Assembly (NCBI RefSeq): GCF_014138285.1
Contig: NZ_JACGXN010000001.1
Span: 1,601,314 to 1,665,313 of the forward strand
Length of the DNA stretch: 64,000 bases
Origin: Phyllobacterium myrsinacearum
GTDB taxonomy: Bacteria > Pseudomonadota > Alphaproteobacteria > Rhizobiales > Rhizobiaceae
Reading direction: 5' to 3'
Below, piece by piece: positions 45,814 through 53,963 of this stretch. The position numbers and the translations under genes were made by a program. The notes beneath the pieces were generated by a model, which saw only the letters and a program-made list of their open reading frames with translations, made no database searches and had not been told where the DNA came from. Numbering within the stretch: the first letter of the stretch is position 1; each line of letters opens with the position of its first letter.

Positions 45814-45862
45814 GCGCATAACCCCAAAAAATCTCCTATGATTTTTGGTGCGGGTTATGCGC
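45814..45862 (-). repeat. long imperfect hairpin between cenR and the cNMP gene
   Basis: GCGCATAACCC (45814-45824) pairs perfectly with GGGTTATGCGC (45852-45862). Further in, CAAAAAATC pairs with GATTTTTGG at eight of nine positions, with three unpaired bases between the helices and a six-base loop. Nearly 20 bp in all. On the minus strand it follows cenR, but no U-run follows it, so it may be a processing or stability element, or a mobile palindrome. Confidence 0.6.
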
Positions 45863-45874
45863 AAATCAAAAGCT

Positions 45875-45917
45875 TTACTGCGTCCTTTATGCGCCAAAAA
45901 GCTGCATGGCGCAGTAA
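45875..45917 (-). promoter_or_regulatory. mutually exclusive pairings in the cenR 3' region
   Basis: TTACTGCG (45875-45882) pairs with CGCAGTAA (45910-45917), while TGCGCC (45890-45895) pairs with GGCGCA (45908-45913). The two stems compete for the same right-hand bases. They start seven bases past the cenR stop codon on the minus strand and may form an attenuator-like switch before the cNMP gene. Confidence 0.35.
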
Positions 45918-45923
45918 CCGGCA

Positions 45924-46607
45924 TCAAGGAATGAGTTTGTATCCCCCGCTTTCGGTAACGAGTATGCTTGAATTCGATGGATCATGCTCGATTTTCTGTC
46001 GCAACCGGTAGACGTGGGTCTCCAGCGTGTGGGTTGTCACGCCGGAATTGTAGCCCCAGACCTCTTCCAGAAGAACGTCACGGGTAATAACCTTGCCGCC
46101 CGCGCGGTAGAGGTACTTGATGATCGCGACTTCTTTTTCCGTCAGCCTGATCTTGCCACCCTTGGCGTCGATCAGCATTTTCTGACCCGGTTTGAAGGTG
46201 TAGGGACCAACAACAAAGGTCGCGTCTTCGCTCTGTTCGTGCTGGCGCAACTGCGCGCGGATGCGTGCCAGCAGCACGGCAAAACGGAATGGCTTGGTGA
46301 CATAGTCATTAGCGCCTGATTCGAGGCCGAGGATCGTGTCCGAATCAGTGTCATGTCCGGTGAGCATGATAACGGGCGCCTTGAAACCGCCCTTGCGCAG
46401 AAGCTTTACCGCTTCCCGTCCATCCATATCAGGCAGGCCAACGTCCATGATCAGCAAGTCAACAACACCATTGCGTGCAGATTGGATACCCTTGGTTGCG
46501 TTGTCTTCCTCGATAATCTGGAACTCTTCATAGAGGCTCAACTGCTCAACCAGGATGGCGCGAAGATCAGTATCATCATCGACGATAAGAATGGTGCGTG
46601 CTGTCAT
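45924..46607 (-). CDS. cenR: OmpR-type response regulator CenR/OtpR
   Basis: Two-component regulator of envelope and division genes in alphaproteobacteria. 227 residues. Receiver domain with acidic pocket VDDDTD, phosphorylation site D55 in IMDVGLPDMDG, the switch threonine in VIMLTGHDTDSDTI and the lysine in NDYVTKPFRF; OmpR-type winged helix with RLTEKEVAIIKYLYRAGGKVI and TTHTLETHVYRLRQKIE. It closely resembles Caulobacter CenR and Brucella OtpR as I recall them. No histidine kinase is adjacent. An L,D-transpeptidase-like gene lies divergently, 129 bases away. Confidence 0.88.
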   Translation of the reverse strand: MTARTILIVDDDTDLRAILVEQLSLYEEFQIIEEDNATKGIQSARNGVVDLLIMDVGLPDMDGREAVKLLRKGGFKAPVIMLTGHDTDSDTILGLESGANDYVTKPFRFAVLLARIRAQLRQHEQSEDATFVVGPYTFKPGQKMLIDAKGGKIRLTEKEVAIIKYLYRAGGKVITRDVLLEEVWGYNSGVTTHTLETHVYRLRQKIEHDPSNSSILVTESGGYKLIP

Positions 46608-46736
46608 ATGGTTTCCCGCCCGTGCAAAGAAGTGGTTGGAATTTAAGTCGAATTGTTCCGGAAAGAAAGGGGACCGGCTTGATATTGCTTATGCGGCGCA
46701 TCAGTCTGACATAAAAATGCTTTTTATGAGGCAACC

Positions 46737-47270
46737 ATGAGTCGTACAGCGTTGAAAATGATCGATGTTCGCCGAAAGCCCGGTCATCGCAGCCGCGGGC
46801 AGCTGATTGCAGGCCAGATGGTGCTGCATTGCGCTCTGGGAAAGGGCGGTATCTCCGCTTTCAAACGGGAAGGGGACGGCGCGACGCCACTGGCACGCAT
46901 GCGTCTGCTCTATGGTTTCAAGCGCCCTGACAAGCGTGTGATTGCGCCGACAGGTCTTGGTCTACGCGCGCTGCGCTGCAACGATGGCTGGTGCGAGGTA
47001 GGCGATGACCGCAATTACAACCGGAAGGTGCGTATTCCCTATGGCGCCAGCCATGAAACCATGTGGCGCAAGGATGACCTCTACGACGTCTGCATTGTCA
47101 TGGACTGGAATATCAAACCAAGGCGGCGTTCGGGCGGCAGTGCCATCTTCTTTCATCTGGCGCGGCCCGGCTATACCCATACGGAGGGCTGTATTGCTCT
47201 CAATCGGCGAGATATGGATCGGCTGCTGCCATTTTTGTCACCAGAAACGATTATCCGGGTTTTGCGTTAG
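46737..47270 (+). CDS. L,D-transpeptidase-family (YkuD) protein without signal peptide
   Basis: 177 residues of the YkuD fold, a family that makes 3-3 peptidoglycan links or ties lipoproteins to the wall. Seen: the fold start GQMVLHCALGKGGISAFKREGDG, TPLARMRLLYGF, and the catalytic region FFHLARPGYTHTEGCIALNRRDM with histidine and the nucleophilic cysteine. No signal peptide or membrane helix is visible at the N-terminus (MSRTALKMIDVRRKPGHRS), which is odd for a periplasmic enzyme. It is divergent from cenR, which may regulate it. Ends six bases from the convergent methyltransferase. Confidence 0.85.
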   Translation: MSRTALKMIDVRRKPGHRSRGQLIAGQMVLHCALGKGGISAFKREGDGATPLARMRLLYGFKRPDKRVIAPTGLGLRALRCNDGWCEVGDDRNYNRKVRIPYGASHETMWRKDDLYDVCIVMDWNIKPRRRSGGSAIFFHLARPGYTHTEGCIALNRRDMDRLLPFLSPETIIRVLR

Positions 47271-47276
47271 GCCCTG

Positions 47277-47948
47277 CTAACGGCGGAACTGCCAGACGGT
47301 CGTGCGTTTGACTTCCGAATCTTCGAGGATTCGTGTGACTGGCACCGAGTAGACAGCCAGTTCTTCCAGAAGGTCTTTCGGGAAATATGAACGCCCGGGA
47401 TCACCGACAATCACGGTGGCTCCGCGTGCTGCCAGCGTCGTAAACCACGGGATCAGCCGGTCCGCCAGCGGCTTTTCATAGAAGACGTCGCCTGCCAGGA
47501 TCACGTCCCAATCATGGTCTGTATCGATCAGATCATGAATAAGGGTTTCAATCACAACGCTGTTGGCTTTGGCATTAAGATTAATGGCTGGACGGGTAAA
47601 GGGGTCGATGTCGCAGGATGTGACATGTGCGGCTCCCGCCATCGCAGCGGCAATGCCGACCAGCCCGGAGCCAGAGGCGAAATCCAGGACGGTTCTATCT
47701 TTTACCGTGTCGGGATGATCGAGAACGTAGCGCGCAACACCTTGGCCGCCCGCCCAGGCAAAGGCCCAGAAAGGTGGCGGCAGGCCGATGGTTGCCAGTT
47801 CATCTTCGGTCCTGTGCCAGAGGTCATGGGCCTCATCGGCAAGATGCAGCCGTATCTCCGGCACATGTGGTGGTGATTGCAAGCTGGTATTCGCCAGAAC
47901 AAAGCGCCGATAGCGTTCGCTGTTGGGGTCGAGCGCTTGTTCATCCAT
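47277..47948 (-). CDS. class I SAM-dependent methyltransferase (ETFB/protein-lysine type)
   Basis: 223-residue methyltransferase. Seen: FWAFAWAGGQGVARYVLDHP, the SAM-binding motif VLDFASGSGLVGIAAAMAG, HVTSCDIDPF and the post-II block DVILAGDVFYEKPLADRLIPW. This pattern (FWAFAWAGG and AGDVFYE) is that of the nicotinamide N-methyltransferase-like/ETFB-lysine methyltransferase group, so a protein lysine target is likely but unproven. The frame starts at TTG 47957, but ATG 47948 is more likely. It is the last gene of tsaD-gpsA-yciI-EVE-methyltransferase. Confidence 0.87.
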   Translation of the reverse strand: MDEQALDPNSERYRRFVLANTSLQSPPHVPEIRLHLADEAHDLWHRTEDELATIGLPPPFWAFAWAGGQGVARYVLDHPDTVKDRTVLDFASGSGLVGIAAAMAGAAHVTSCDIDPFTRPAINLNAKANSVVIETLIHDLIDTDHDWDVILAGDVFYEKPLADRLIPWFTTLAARGATVIVGDPGRSYFPKDLLEELAVYSVPVTRILEDSEVKRTTVWQFRR

Positions 47949-47957
47949 GACGGGCAA

Positions 47958-48386
47958 TCATTGGGGTGCTGGAACAAGCCCGGCCATGCGGCAGACTTCC
48001 TCCCATTCCTCCGGTGTGACTGGCTGTACGGAAAGTCGCATCGAGGTCACAAGTGCCATCTTCTCCAGCTTTGGATTGGCCTTGACGTCCTTGAGTGTCA
48101 CCGGCTTGGGCACGTCCCTCACCGCACGGATATCAACGCATTCCCAGCGAGGATCATCCGTGGTCGAGTCATGATGCACCAGCGCGCAGACCTCAACGAT
48201 GCCGACGACTTCAAGACCTTCGTTGGAGTGATAGAAGAAGCCCTTGTCGCCAATCTGCATGGCTCGCATGTTGTTGCGGGCGAGATAGTTGCGCACGCCG
48301 GTCCATTCGGTACCCTTGGCGCCCGCTTCCTTTTGCTTGTTCCATGACCATGCGTCGGGTTCGGATTTAAAAAGCCAGAATGCCAT
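47958..48386 (-). CDS. EVE-domain (PUA-like) protein
   Basis: 142 residues forming one EVE domain, a PUA-like fold proposed to bind modified nucleic acid bases. Seen: AFWLFKSEPDAWSW, GVRNYLARNNMRAMQIGDKGFFYHS, and TLKDVKANPKLEKMALV, the standard blocks of the thymocyte nuclear protein 1/YcfI-type family. It starts eight bases before the preceding yciI-like stop on this strand and ends nine bases before the methyltransferase ATG. Its place after tsaD suggests a tRNA or nucleic-acid-related job, which is inference only. Confidence 0.9.
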   Translation of the reverse strand: MAFWLFKSEPDAWSWNKQKEAGAKGTEWTGVRNYLARNNMRAMQIGDKGFFYHSNEGLEVVGIVEVCALVHHDSTTDDPRWECVDIRAVRDVPKPVTLKDVKANPKLEKMALVTSMRLSVQPVTPEEWEEVCRMAGLVPAPQ

Positions 48387-48394
48387 GTTTGAAC

Positions 48395-48685
48395 CTATTT
48401 GTTGTCCGGATTTTTGATTGCCCAGTTCCAGGGGCGGATATCGACGGCGGCGAACAATCCTGCCTTGGCGTAGGGATCGCCGGCAGCAATTTCCCGTGCA
48501 CCGGCGATATCCGCTGCCTCGACAACGACAAGGCTGCCATTGGGCTTTGAATCATCTCCGAGAAAAGGTCCTGCGAATTTCAGGCGGTCACCAAGACCGT
48601 TGAGATACTCAAGATGTGCGGCGCGCGTGTCGAGGCGCACTTGCAAGTGGTCAGGCTTGTCGTTGCAAAGTAGGGCATAGAGCAT
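48395..48685 (-). CDS. YciI-family protein
   Basis: 96-residue ferredoxin-like protein of the YciI family. Seen: MLYALLCNDKPDHLQVRLDTRAAHLEYL, with the conserved histidine, then GPFLGDDSKPNGSLVVVEAADIAGAREIA and the family end DPYAKAGLFAAVDIRPW. A catalytic His-Asp pair has been proposed for the family, but no common function is established. It lies 30 bases after gpsA and eight before the EVE gene. Confidence 0.9.
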   Translation of the reverse strand: MLYALLCNDKPDHLQVRLDTRAAHLEYLNGLGDRLKFAGPFLGDDSKPNGSLVVVEAADIAGAREIAAGDPYAKAGLFAAVDIRPWNWAIKNPDNK

Positions 48686-48715
48686 TCATTTTCTCCGATA
48701 CGGACAACCAGATTT

Positions 48716-49702
48716 CTAATCTTCGTTTTTAAGCGGCCTCGCAAGCAGGGCTTCGACCGCTTCATCAATTGTAATGCTGCGATCCAGAATTCGTGCGACC
48801 GCTTTGATGATGGGGGCCTCGATACTGTGCCGGGCGACGAGTTCCGCAGCAATAGCCGCTGTTGCCACGCCCTCGGCCAATGGTCGGCCGGTCAGATCAT
48901 CGCCCCGACCAAGTGCGAGGCCGTAAGAATAGTTGCGCGATTGGGTTGTCGAGCAGGAAAGCAGCAGATCACCAAGACCGGAAAGGCCCATGATCGTTTC
49001 GGATCGGGCGCCAAGAGCTTGACCAACCCGGCGCAATTCAACAAATCCGCGCGTAACCAGCGCGGCCTGTGCGCTGGCGCCAAATCCTCGGCCAATGGCC
49101 GCGCCGGCGGCAATAGCGAGTACGTTTTTCAGGGAGCCGCCAATTTCAACGCCGACGAGATCGTCGGTCGAATAGCAGCGGAATTTCGGTCCGGAGAGTG
49201 CAGAGGCAATACGGTCGGCCATGGCTTGGCTTTCTGCAGCAACGGTGACGGCAGTTGGCAGACCTCTCGCCACGTCGCTGGCAAAGCTTGGGCCCGACAA
49301 GGCAGCGAGAGTCTGGTCTGGGATGATCTGCTTGACCAGATTGGACATCAGCAGTCCACGCTTGCGGTCGATGCCTTTGGCGCAGATGATCAAGGGGATC
49401 GATCGAGGGATCAACACCTTCAATTCTTCGAGGGCGTCAGCCATGGCTTGCGCCGGAATCACACAAAGAATGAAATCGCAATCCGAAAGGACGTCTTTTG
49501 TTTGTGTACTTGCGGTCAATGTCGGGGAGAGATCAATGCCGGGCAGATAGGATTCATTGCGGTGACCGGCGTTGATGGATTCAACAATTACAGCGTCGCG
49601 GGCATAGAGGCGCACGTAGTGTCCGTTGCTTGCTGCCATAGAGCCAAGTGCCGTACCCCATGCACCGCCACCAAGGACAGCGATATTGTGTCTGGCGGTC
49701 AT
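48716..49702 (-). CDS. gpsA: glycerol-3-phosphate dehydrogenase (NAD(P)+)
   Basis: Makes sn-glycerol-3-phosphate from dihydroxyacetone phosphate for phospholipids. 328 residues. Seen: the Rossmann [37 protein letters not shown], the catalytic lysine in [29 protein letters not shown] and [11 protein letters not shown]. Its ATG overlaps the tsaD stop as ATGA, so the two are translationally coupled, an arrangement seen in many alphaproteobacteria. Confidence 0.96.
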   Translation of the reverse strand: MTARHNIAVLGGGAWGTALGSMAASNGHYVRLYARDAVIVESINAGHRNESYLPGIDLSPTLTASTQTKDVLSDCDFILCVIPAQAMADALEELKVLIPRSIPLIICAKGIDRKRGLLMSNLVKQIIPDQTLAALSGPSFASDVARGLPTAVTVAAESQAMADRIASALSGPKFRCYSTDDLVGVEIGGSLKNVLAIAAGAAIGRGFGASAQAALVTRGFVELRRVGQALGARSETIMGLSGLGDLLLSCSTTQSRNYSYGLALGRGDDLTGRPLAEGVATAAIAAELVARHSIEAPIIKAVARILDRSITIDEAVEALLARPLKNED

Positions 49703-50778
49703 GCCTTGGCTCCTCTACGCCCGGCACCGATCAAAGGTGCCGATTGCATATCCAGCGGCCAGCGCGAGCGCGGCGCGATATCAAGCGAATCGGCGGTCAT
49801 ATTCTCCGCCCGTTCCGCACCGGCCCAGGCAATCATCGCAGCATTGTCGGTACACAGTGCCATGGGCGGAGCAATGAAGCGAAAGCCGTTGCCGGCGCAC
49901 AGGTTTTGCAGGCAGGCACGCAACACCTTGTTGGCGGCAACGCCACCGGCAACAACGAGTGCCGGCTCCGCCACCTCAGGAAAAACGGTACGGAACCGCG
50001 CGAGCGAGCGGGATACGCGGTCATTCAGTGTATCGGCAACGGCCGCCTGAAATGCGGCGCATATATCGTTGACATCGCTCTGCGACAACGGCTCGAGTGT
50101 GGTTGCCAGCTGGCGTACCGCTGTCTTGAGGCCGGAGAAGGAAAAATCCAGCCGTTCTTCACCCTTCAGCGGTCTTGGTAGTAGAAACCGGCTGGAATCG
50201 CCCAGCAGGGCTGCTTTTTCAACTTCCGGTCCACCGGGATAGGGCAGGCCAAGCAGTTTGGCGGTTTTATCAAAGGCTTCGCCCAAGGCGTCATCAATGG
50301 TCGTGCCAAGCCGTTCGTAATCGCCTAGTCCCTTGACCAGCACCATCTGGGTATGGCCGCCGGAAACCAGCAGAAGCAGATACGGAAAATCGATCTGGTC
50401 GGTCAAGCGCGGTGTCAGCGCATGACCTTCCAGATGGTTGATGGCATAGAATGGTTTTTGCGCGGCCATTGCGATGGCTTTGCCGGTCATCAGGCCGACG
50501 ATCAATCCGCCGATGAGGCCAGGGCCCGCCGTTGCAGCCACCGCATCCACATCGTCAAGCGTCATCTGGGCTTCGTGCAAGGCTTGACCGATCAGACGGT
50601 CAAGCACTTCCACATGGGCGCGTGCGGCAATCTCGGGCACCACGCCGCCGTAGGGCGCGTGGTCGTCAATCTGGCTCAGAACCACGTTGGAGAGAATCCG
50701 TCCGTGACCGTTATGGTCGCGTTCCACGACCGCAGCGGCCGTCTCGTCGCAGCTTGTTTCTATACCCAAAACCCGCAT
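49699..50778 (-). CDS. tsaD: tRNA N6-threonylcarbamoyladenosine transferase TsaD
   Basis: Transfers threonylcarbamoyl to A37 of tRNAs reading ANN codons. 359 residues of the ASKHA fold. Seen: [33 protein letters not shown], the metal motif [24 protein letters not shown], and the C-terminal [14 protein letters not shown] and [12 protein letters not shown]. In-frame starts exist at 50817 and 50793; ATG 50778 begins the family [11 protein letters not shown] with AGGG six bases upstream. First gene of a five-gene operon, divergent from hemC. Confidence 0.96.
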   Translation of the reverse strand: MRVLGIETSCDETAAAVVERDHNGHGRILSNVVLSQIDDHAPYGGVVPEIAARAHVEVLDRLIGQALHEAQMTLDDVDAVAATAGPGLIGGLIVGLMTGKAIAMAAQKPFYAINHLEGHALTPRLTDQIDFPYLLLLVSGGHTQMVLVKGLGDYERLGTTIDDALGEAFDKTAKLLGLPYPGGPEVEKAALLGDSSRFLLPRPLKGEERLDFSFSGLKTAVRQLATTLEPLSQSDVNDICAAFQAAVADTLNDRVSRSLARFRTVFPEVAEPALVVAGGVAANKVLRACLQNLCAGNGFRFIAPPMALCTDNAAMIAWAGAERAENMTADSLDIAPRSRWPLDMQSAPLIGAGRRGAKA

Positions 50779-50874
50779 CGATGACCCTGACATCCTTCGT
50801 CGCATTGCCCGTTGCACAAAAGCCCGTTAGTTAGGGCCAAATAATTCGAACTCGCGTAACACGGACTGCGACTA

Positions 50875-51804
50875 ATGCAAACAAAAACGCTCAAGATCGG
50901 TACACGTGGGAGTGCTCTCGCGCTTGTACAAGCCCGTGAGACGCGTGATCGGCTGGTTAAAGCCCATGGTCTGCGCGAAGAGGATATCGAGATCGTCGTG
51001 ATTTCGACCAGCGGTGACCGGATTCAGGATCGTCCATTATCGGAAGTTGGCGGCAAGGGACTGTTCACCCTTGAGATCGAAGAGCAACTGGTGGATGGCC
51101 GCATCGACCTGGCCGTGCACTCGTCCAAGGACATGGCGACTTTCCTGCCGGAGGGCCTGCACCTTTCGGTTTTCCTTGAGCGGGAGGACCCGCGCGATGC
51201 GTTTATTGGGCGCACTGTCAAAACGCTGATGGAGCTGCCTCTGGGCGCCGTTGTCGGCTCCGCATCCCTGCGGCGTCAGGCGCTGATTCTCCGATCAAGG
51301 CCGGATTTGAAGGTTGTGAATTTCCGCGGCAATATTGACACCCGGCTGCGCAAGCTCGCTGATGGGCAGGTCGATGCAACTTTTTTGGCCTATGCGGGTC
51401 TGCGCCGCCTCGGTCTTGGCGATGCGGCGACTGCCCTGATGGATGTTACAACCTTTCCACCGGCACCCGGACAAGGGGCGATTGCGCTGGAAACCCGAAT
51501 CGGCGATGAGCGAATCGATGCGCTGATTGCACCGCTCGATCACTTTGAAACGTCGACGGCACTGGCCTGCGAGCGCGCATTTCTCGGTACATTGGACGGC
51601 TCGTGCCGCACACCGATCGCCGGTCTTGCGACGGTTTCCGGTAAGACTCTCACGTTCCACGGCATGATTCTGCTGCCGGATGGTACGGAAGCCCATGAGG
51701 TAACTGGTGAAGGCGCGGTTGCAGATGCCGCCGCGATTGGCAGGGATGCAGCGGCGCGCGTCCGGGCAAAAGCCGGAGCCCATTTCTTTACGGATTGGCT
51801 CTGA
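50875..51804 (+). CDS. hemC: porphobilinogen deaminase
   Basis: Joins four porphobilinogens into hydroxymethylbilane for haem. 309 residues. Seen: [71 protein letters not shown], and the dipyrromethane cofactor cysteine 244 in [13 protein letters not shown]. The stop shares one base with the hemD ATG (TGATG), so translation is coupled. It starts the cluster hemC-hemD-Mic60-hemY and is divergent from tsaD. Confidence 0.96.
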   Translation: MQTKTLKIGTRGSALALVQARETRDRLVKAHGLREEDIEIVVISTSGDRIQDRPLSEVGGKGLFTLEIEEQLVDGRIDLAVHSSKDMATFLPEGLHLSVFLEREDPRDAFIGRTVKTLMELPLGAVVGSASLRRQALILRSRPDLKVVNFRGNIDTRLRKLADGQVDATFLAYAGLRRLGLGDAATALMDVTTFPPAPGQGAIALETRIGDERIDALIAPLDHFETSTALACERAFLGTLDGSCRTPIAGLATVSGKTLTFHGMILLPDGTEAHEVTGEGAVADAAAIGRDAAARVRAKAGAHFFTDWL

Positions 51805-52529
51805 TGGAAAAAACGGTTCTGGTCACACGGCCCTTGCCAGCTGCGACCAGAACCGCCGACCGACTGCGCGCGCAAGGTTTTGCGCCAGCACTTTTGCCGC
51901 TCACACAGATTGTTCCCCTGAATCCGACAATGCCTGAAGGTATGTTCAACGCCGTTGTGGCAACAAGCGCCAATGCGCTGGTACATGCCAGCGAAGAATT
52001 ACTTGCGCCGTTTCTCCAACTGCCCTGTTTCACCGTGGGTGATGCAACTGCAGATGCGGCTCGTGCCCGTGGCTTTGAGACAGTTACGACGGGGGACAGT
52101 GACGGGGAATCGCTGGCTGAAACGATTGTCGAAGATCTCTGTTCGGGCGGTTCGCTGCTTTATCTAACCGGTCATGTCAGATCTCCAGAATTTGAGCGCG
52201 CAGTGAAGAGCGCGGGGTTCCTCTGTTCATCTTTGGCGATCTACGATACGAATTCAGTCAGTTATACAACTGATTTTCTGATGAGGTCGCTTGGTTCAAA
52301 ACATCTTGATTGTTGTTTGCTCTATTCGCGTATGAGTTCGGAGGTCTTCTCAAGCCTGATCGATGAGCTGAAATTAACATATCTATTTGAAAATACGATG
52401 TTTTTATGCTTATCACGACGCATTGCCGACGGTATTTCCGGCCTACAAAATCCGATTATAAAGGTTGCCGCTCGGCCTGACGAGGATGCATTGTTTGACC
52501 TGCTGATGCGAGAGCTGGGCGGCCGATAA
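51804..52529 (+). CDS. hemD: uroporphyrinogen-III synthase
   Basis: Closes hydroxymethylbilane to uroporphyrinogen III with inversion of ring D. 241 residues, poorly conserved as usual. Seen: VLVTRPLPAATRTADRLRAQGF, FNAVVATSANALVHASEELLA, PCFTVGDATADAARARGF and the C-terminal CLSRRIADGISGL. The identification rests on these blocks and on position one base overlapping hemC. The segment around 52230-52460 is richer in A/T than its neighbours, but the frame is intact. Confidence 0.9.
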   Translation: MEKTVLVTRPLPAATRTADRLRAQGFAPALLPLTQIVPLNPTMPEGMFNAVVATSANALVHASEELLAPFLQLPCFTVGDATADAARARGFETVTTGDSDGESLAETIVEDLCSGGSLLYLTGHVRSPEFERAVKSAGFLCSSLAIYDTNSVSYTTDFLMRSLGSKHLDCCLLYSRMSSEVFSSLIDELKLTYLFENTMFLCLSRRIADGISGLQNPIIKVAARPDEDALFDLLMRELGGR

Positions 52530-52619
52530 ATGCAATCGTCGCTCAGCGGCGTTTCCCAAATGGAACTTCCCTGCTAGCTTGGGGTTTCAGTCAACCCAAT
52601 TGTTCTGAAGAGAGTATCC

Positions 52620-53957
52620 ATGGCCAAATCATCCGTTCCCCGTCATTCGAAGTCAGCCCGAAAGCCTGTGACGATTGAACTGGAGCCATCGGATGTTGTG
52701 AAGAGTTCCTCCGCCAGTGGAAATGTTCCTCAACCGGAACCTGTTGGGTTCAGTCCTGACGCCAGCGTCAAGCCGCAGGAACCAAAGCGCGAGCCAGAGA
52801 AAGCAGCGTCGATTAAGAGTGAAAACACACCCAAAACGGAAAACGCATACCAGCAAGGCGCGTCATTCGGCAGGTCGCCGTCCACCGACCAGCCGAAGCC
52901 AGCTGTTTCTGCATCTGTTACCGTCCCGCAGAAGGTCAATGATCCGCTGGGGCGCCTGACGTCAGGGCTGATTGGCGGTGTTGTGGCGCTGCTTGGCGCT
53001 GCAGCTCTGCAGTGGGCCGGTGTACTGCCTTCACCCAAGGCCGATCTCTCAGCTGTGGAACAGCAGATTGCGGAACTGCGCAATGCTGCACCACCGAAAG
53101 CGGCGCTCGACGAGGGTGCGCAGGTTGCGCTCAATGGCGCGGTAGAAAATGCCAAACAGGCTTTGGGTCAGGTGTCTGGTCTGGCCGATGAATTGAAGAT
53201 GGTGAAGCAGAGTGTGGCAGACGCCCAGGCAAACGCAGGCAGCGCAGGAGGGGGTACAGTTGACACCAGTGCCATTGATACGCGCATAGCCTCGTTGGAA
53301 ACACAGCTCGCCGCCAGCCAGCAGAAAGCCGAGCAGGCTGCAGGCGCTCTTGCAGGTGAAGCGCAGGCATCGGCCGCCTTGCAGACACGTCTCGATGCCC
53401 TTGAAACGAAGGTTCAGGATGACGCCGGCCAAAACAACATGGCCTTGGCCATCGCGGCCACAGGATTAAAGTCAGCCATTGACCGGGGCGGGCCTTTCGC
53501 GGCGGAGCTTGATACCTATCTTGCTGTTGCGCCTGCTTCCGCTGATGTGGAGGGGCTTCGGGCCACCGCCTCGGCGGGTGTTCCAACGGTCAGCATGCTG
53601 GCGAGCCAGTTCGATAATGTGGCCACAAAAATCATTGCGACCACGCGAACCGTCGATCCCAATGCCGGTATTCTCGACCGGCTGTGGGCTAGTGCTGAAG
53701 GGTTGGTGCAATCGCGGCCGGTAGGGCTCATCGAGGGCGAGGGCGTGGATGCCATAACGGCGCGTATCGAGGCGCATCTCAATGCTGATGATCTCGCCGC
53801 TGCCCTTGCGGATTGGGACAAACTGCCGGACTCAGCCAAGGCGGTTTCGACGGATTTCGCCAATGCCATGCGTGCCCGACAAAAGGCTGGCGACGTCGTG
53901 TCTGCGGCACTCTCCAATGCATTAACCGGTATCAAAACACCGGCTGCGGCACAGTAA
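52620..53957 (+). CDS. mitofilin-like inner-membrane protein (alphaproteobacterial Mic60)
   Basis: 445 residues. Order: a polar, low-complexity N-terminus of about 110 residues rich in Ser, Pro and Lys; one transmembrane helix (LTSGLIGGVVALLGAAALQW, about 113-135); a long coiled-coil with Ala/Gln heptads (about 140-270); and a C-terminal mitofilin-type domain with LKSAIDRGGPFAAELDTYL and the end region. Known: Mic60 homologues in alphaproteobacteria sit between hemD and hemY and are relatives of the mitochondrial cristae-shaping protein. The layout here fits that fully. hemY starts six bases after its stop. Confidence 0.85.
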   Translation: MAKSSVPRHSKSARKPVTIELEPSDVVKSSSASGNVPQPEPVGFSPDASVKPQEPKREPEKAASIKSENTPKTENAYQQGASFGRSPSTDQPKPAVSASVTVPQKVNDPLGRLTSGLIGGVVALLGAAALQWAGVLPSPKADLSAVEQQIAELRNAAPPKAALDEGAQVALNGAVENAKQALGQVSGLADELKMVKQSVADAQANAGSAGGGTVDTSAIDTRIASLETQLAASQQKAEQAAGALAGEAQASAALQTRLDALETKVQDDAGQNNMALAIAATGLKSAIDRGGPFAAELDTYLAVAPASADVEGLRATASAGVPTVSMLASQFDNVATKIIATTRTVDPNAGILDRLWASAEGLVQSRPVGLIEGEGVDAITARIEAHLNADDLAAALADWDKLPDSAKAVSTDFANAMRARQKAGDVVSAALSNALTGIKTPAAAQ

Positions 53958-53963
53958 GGGAAG

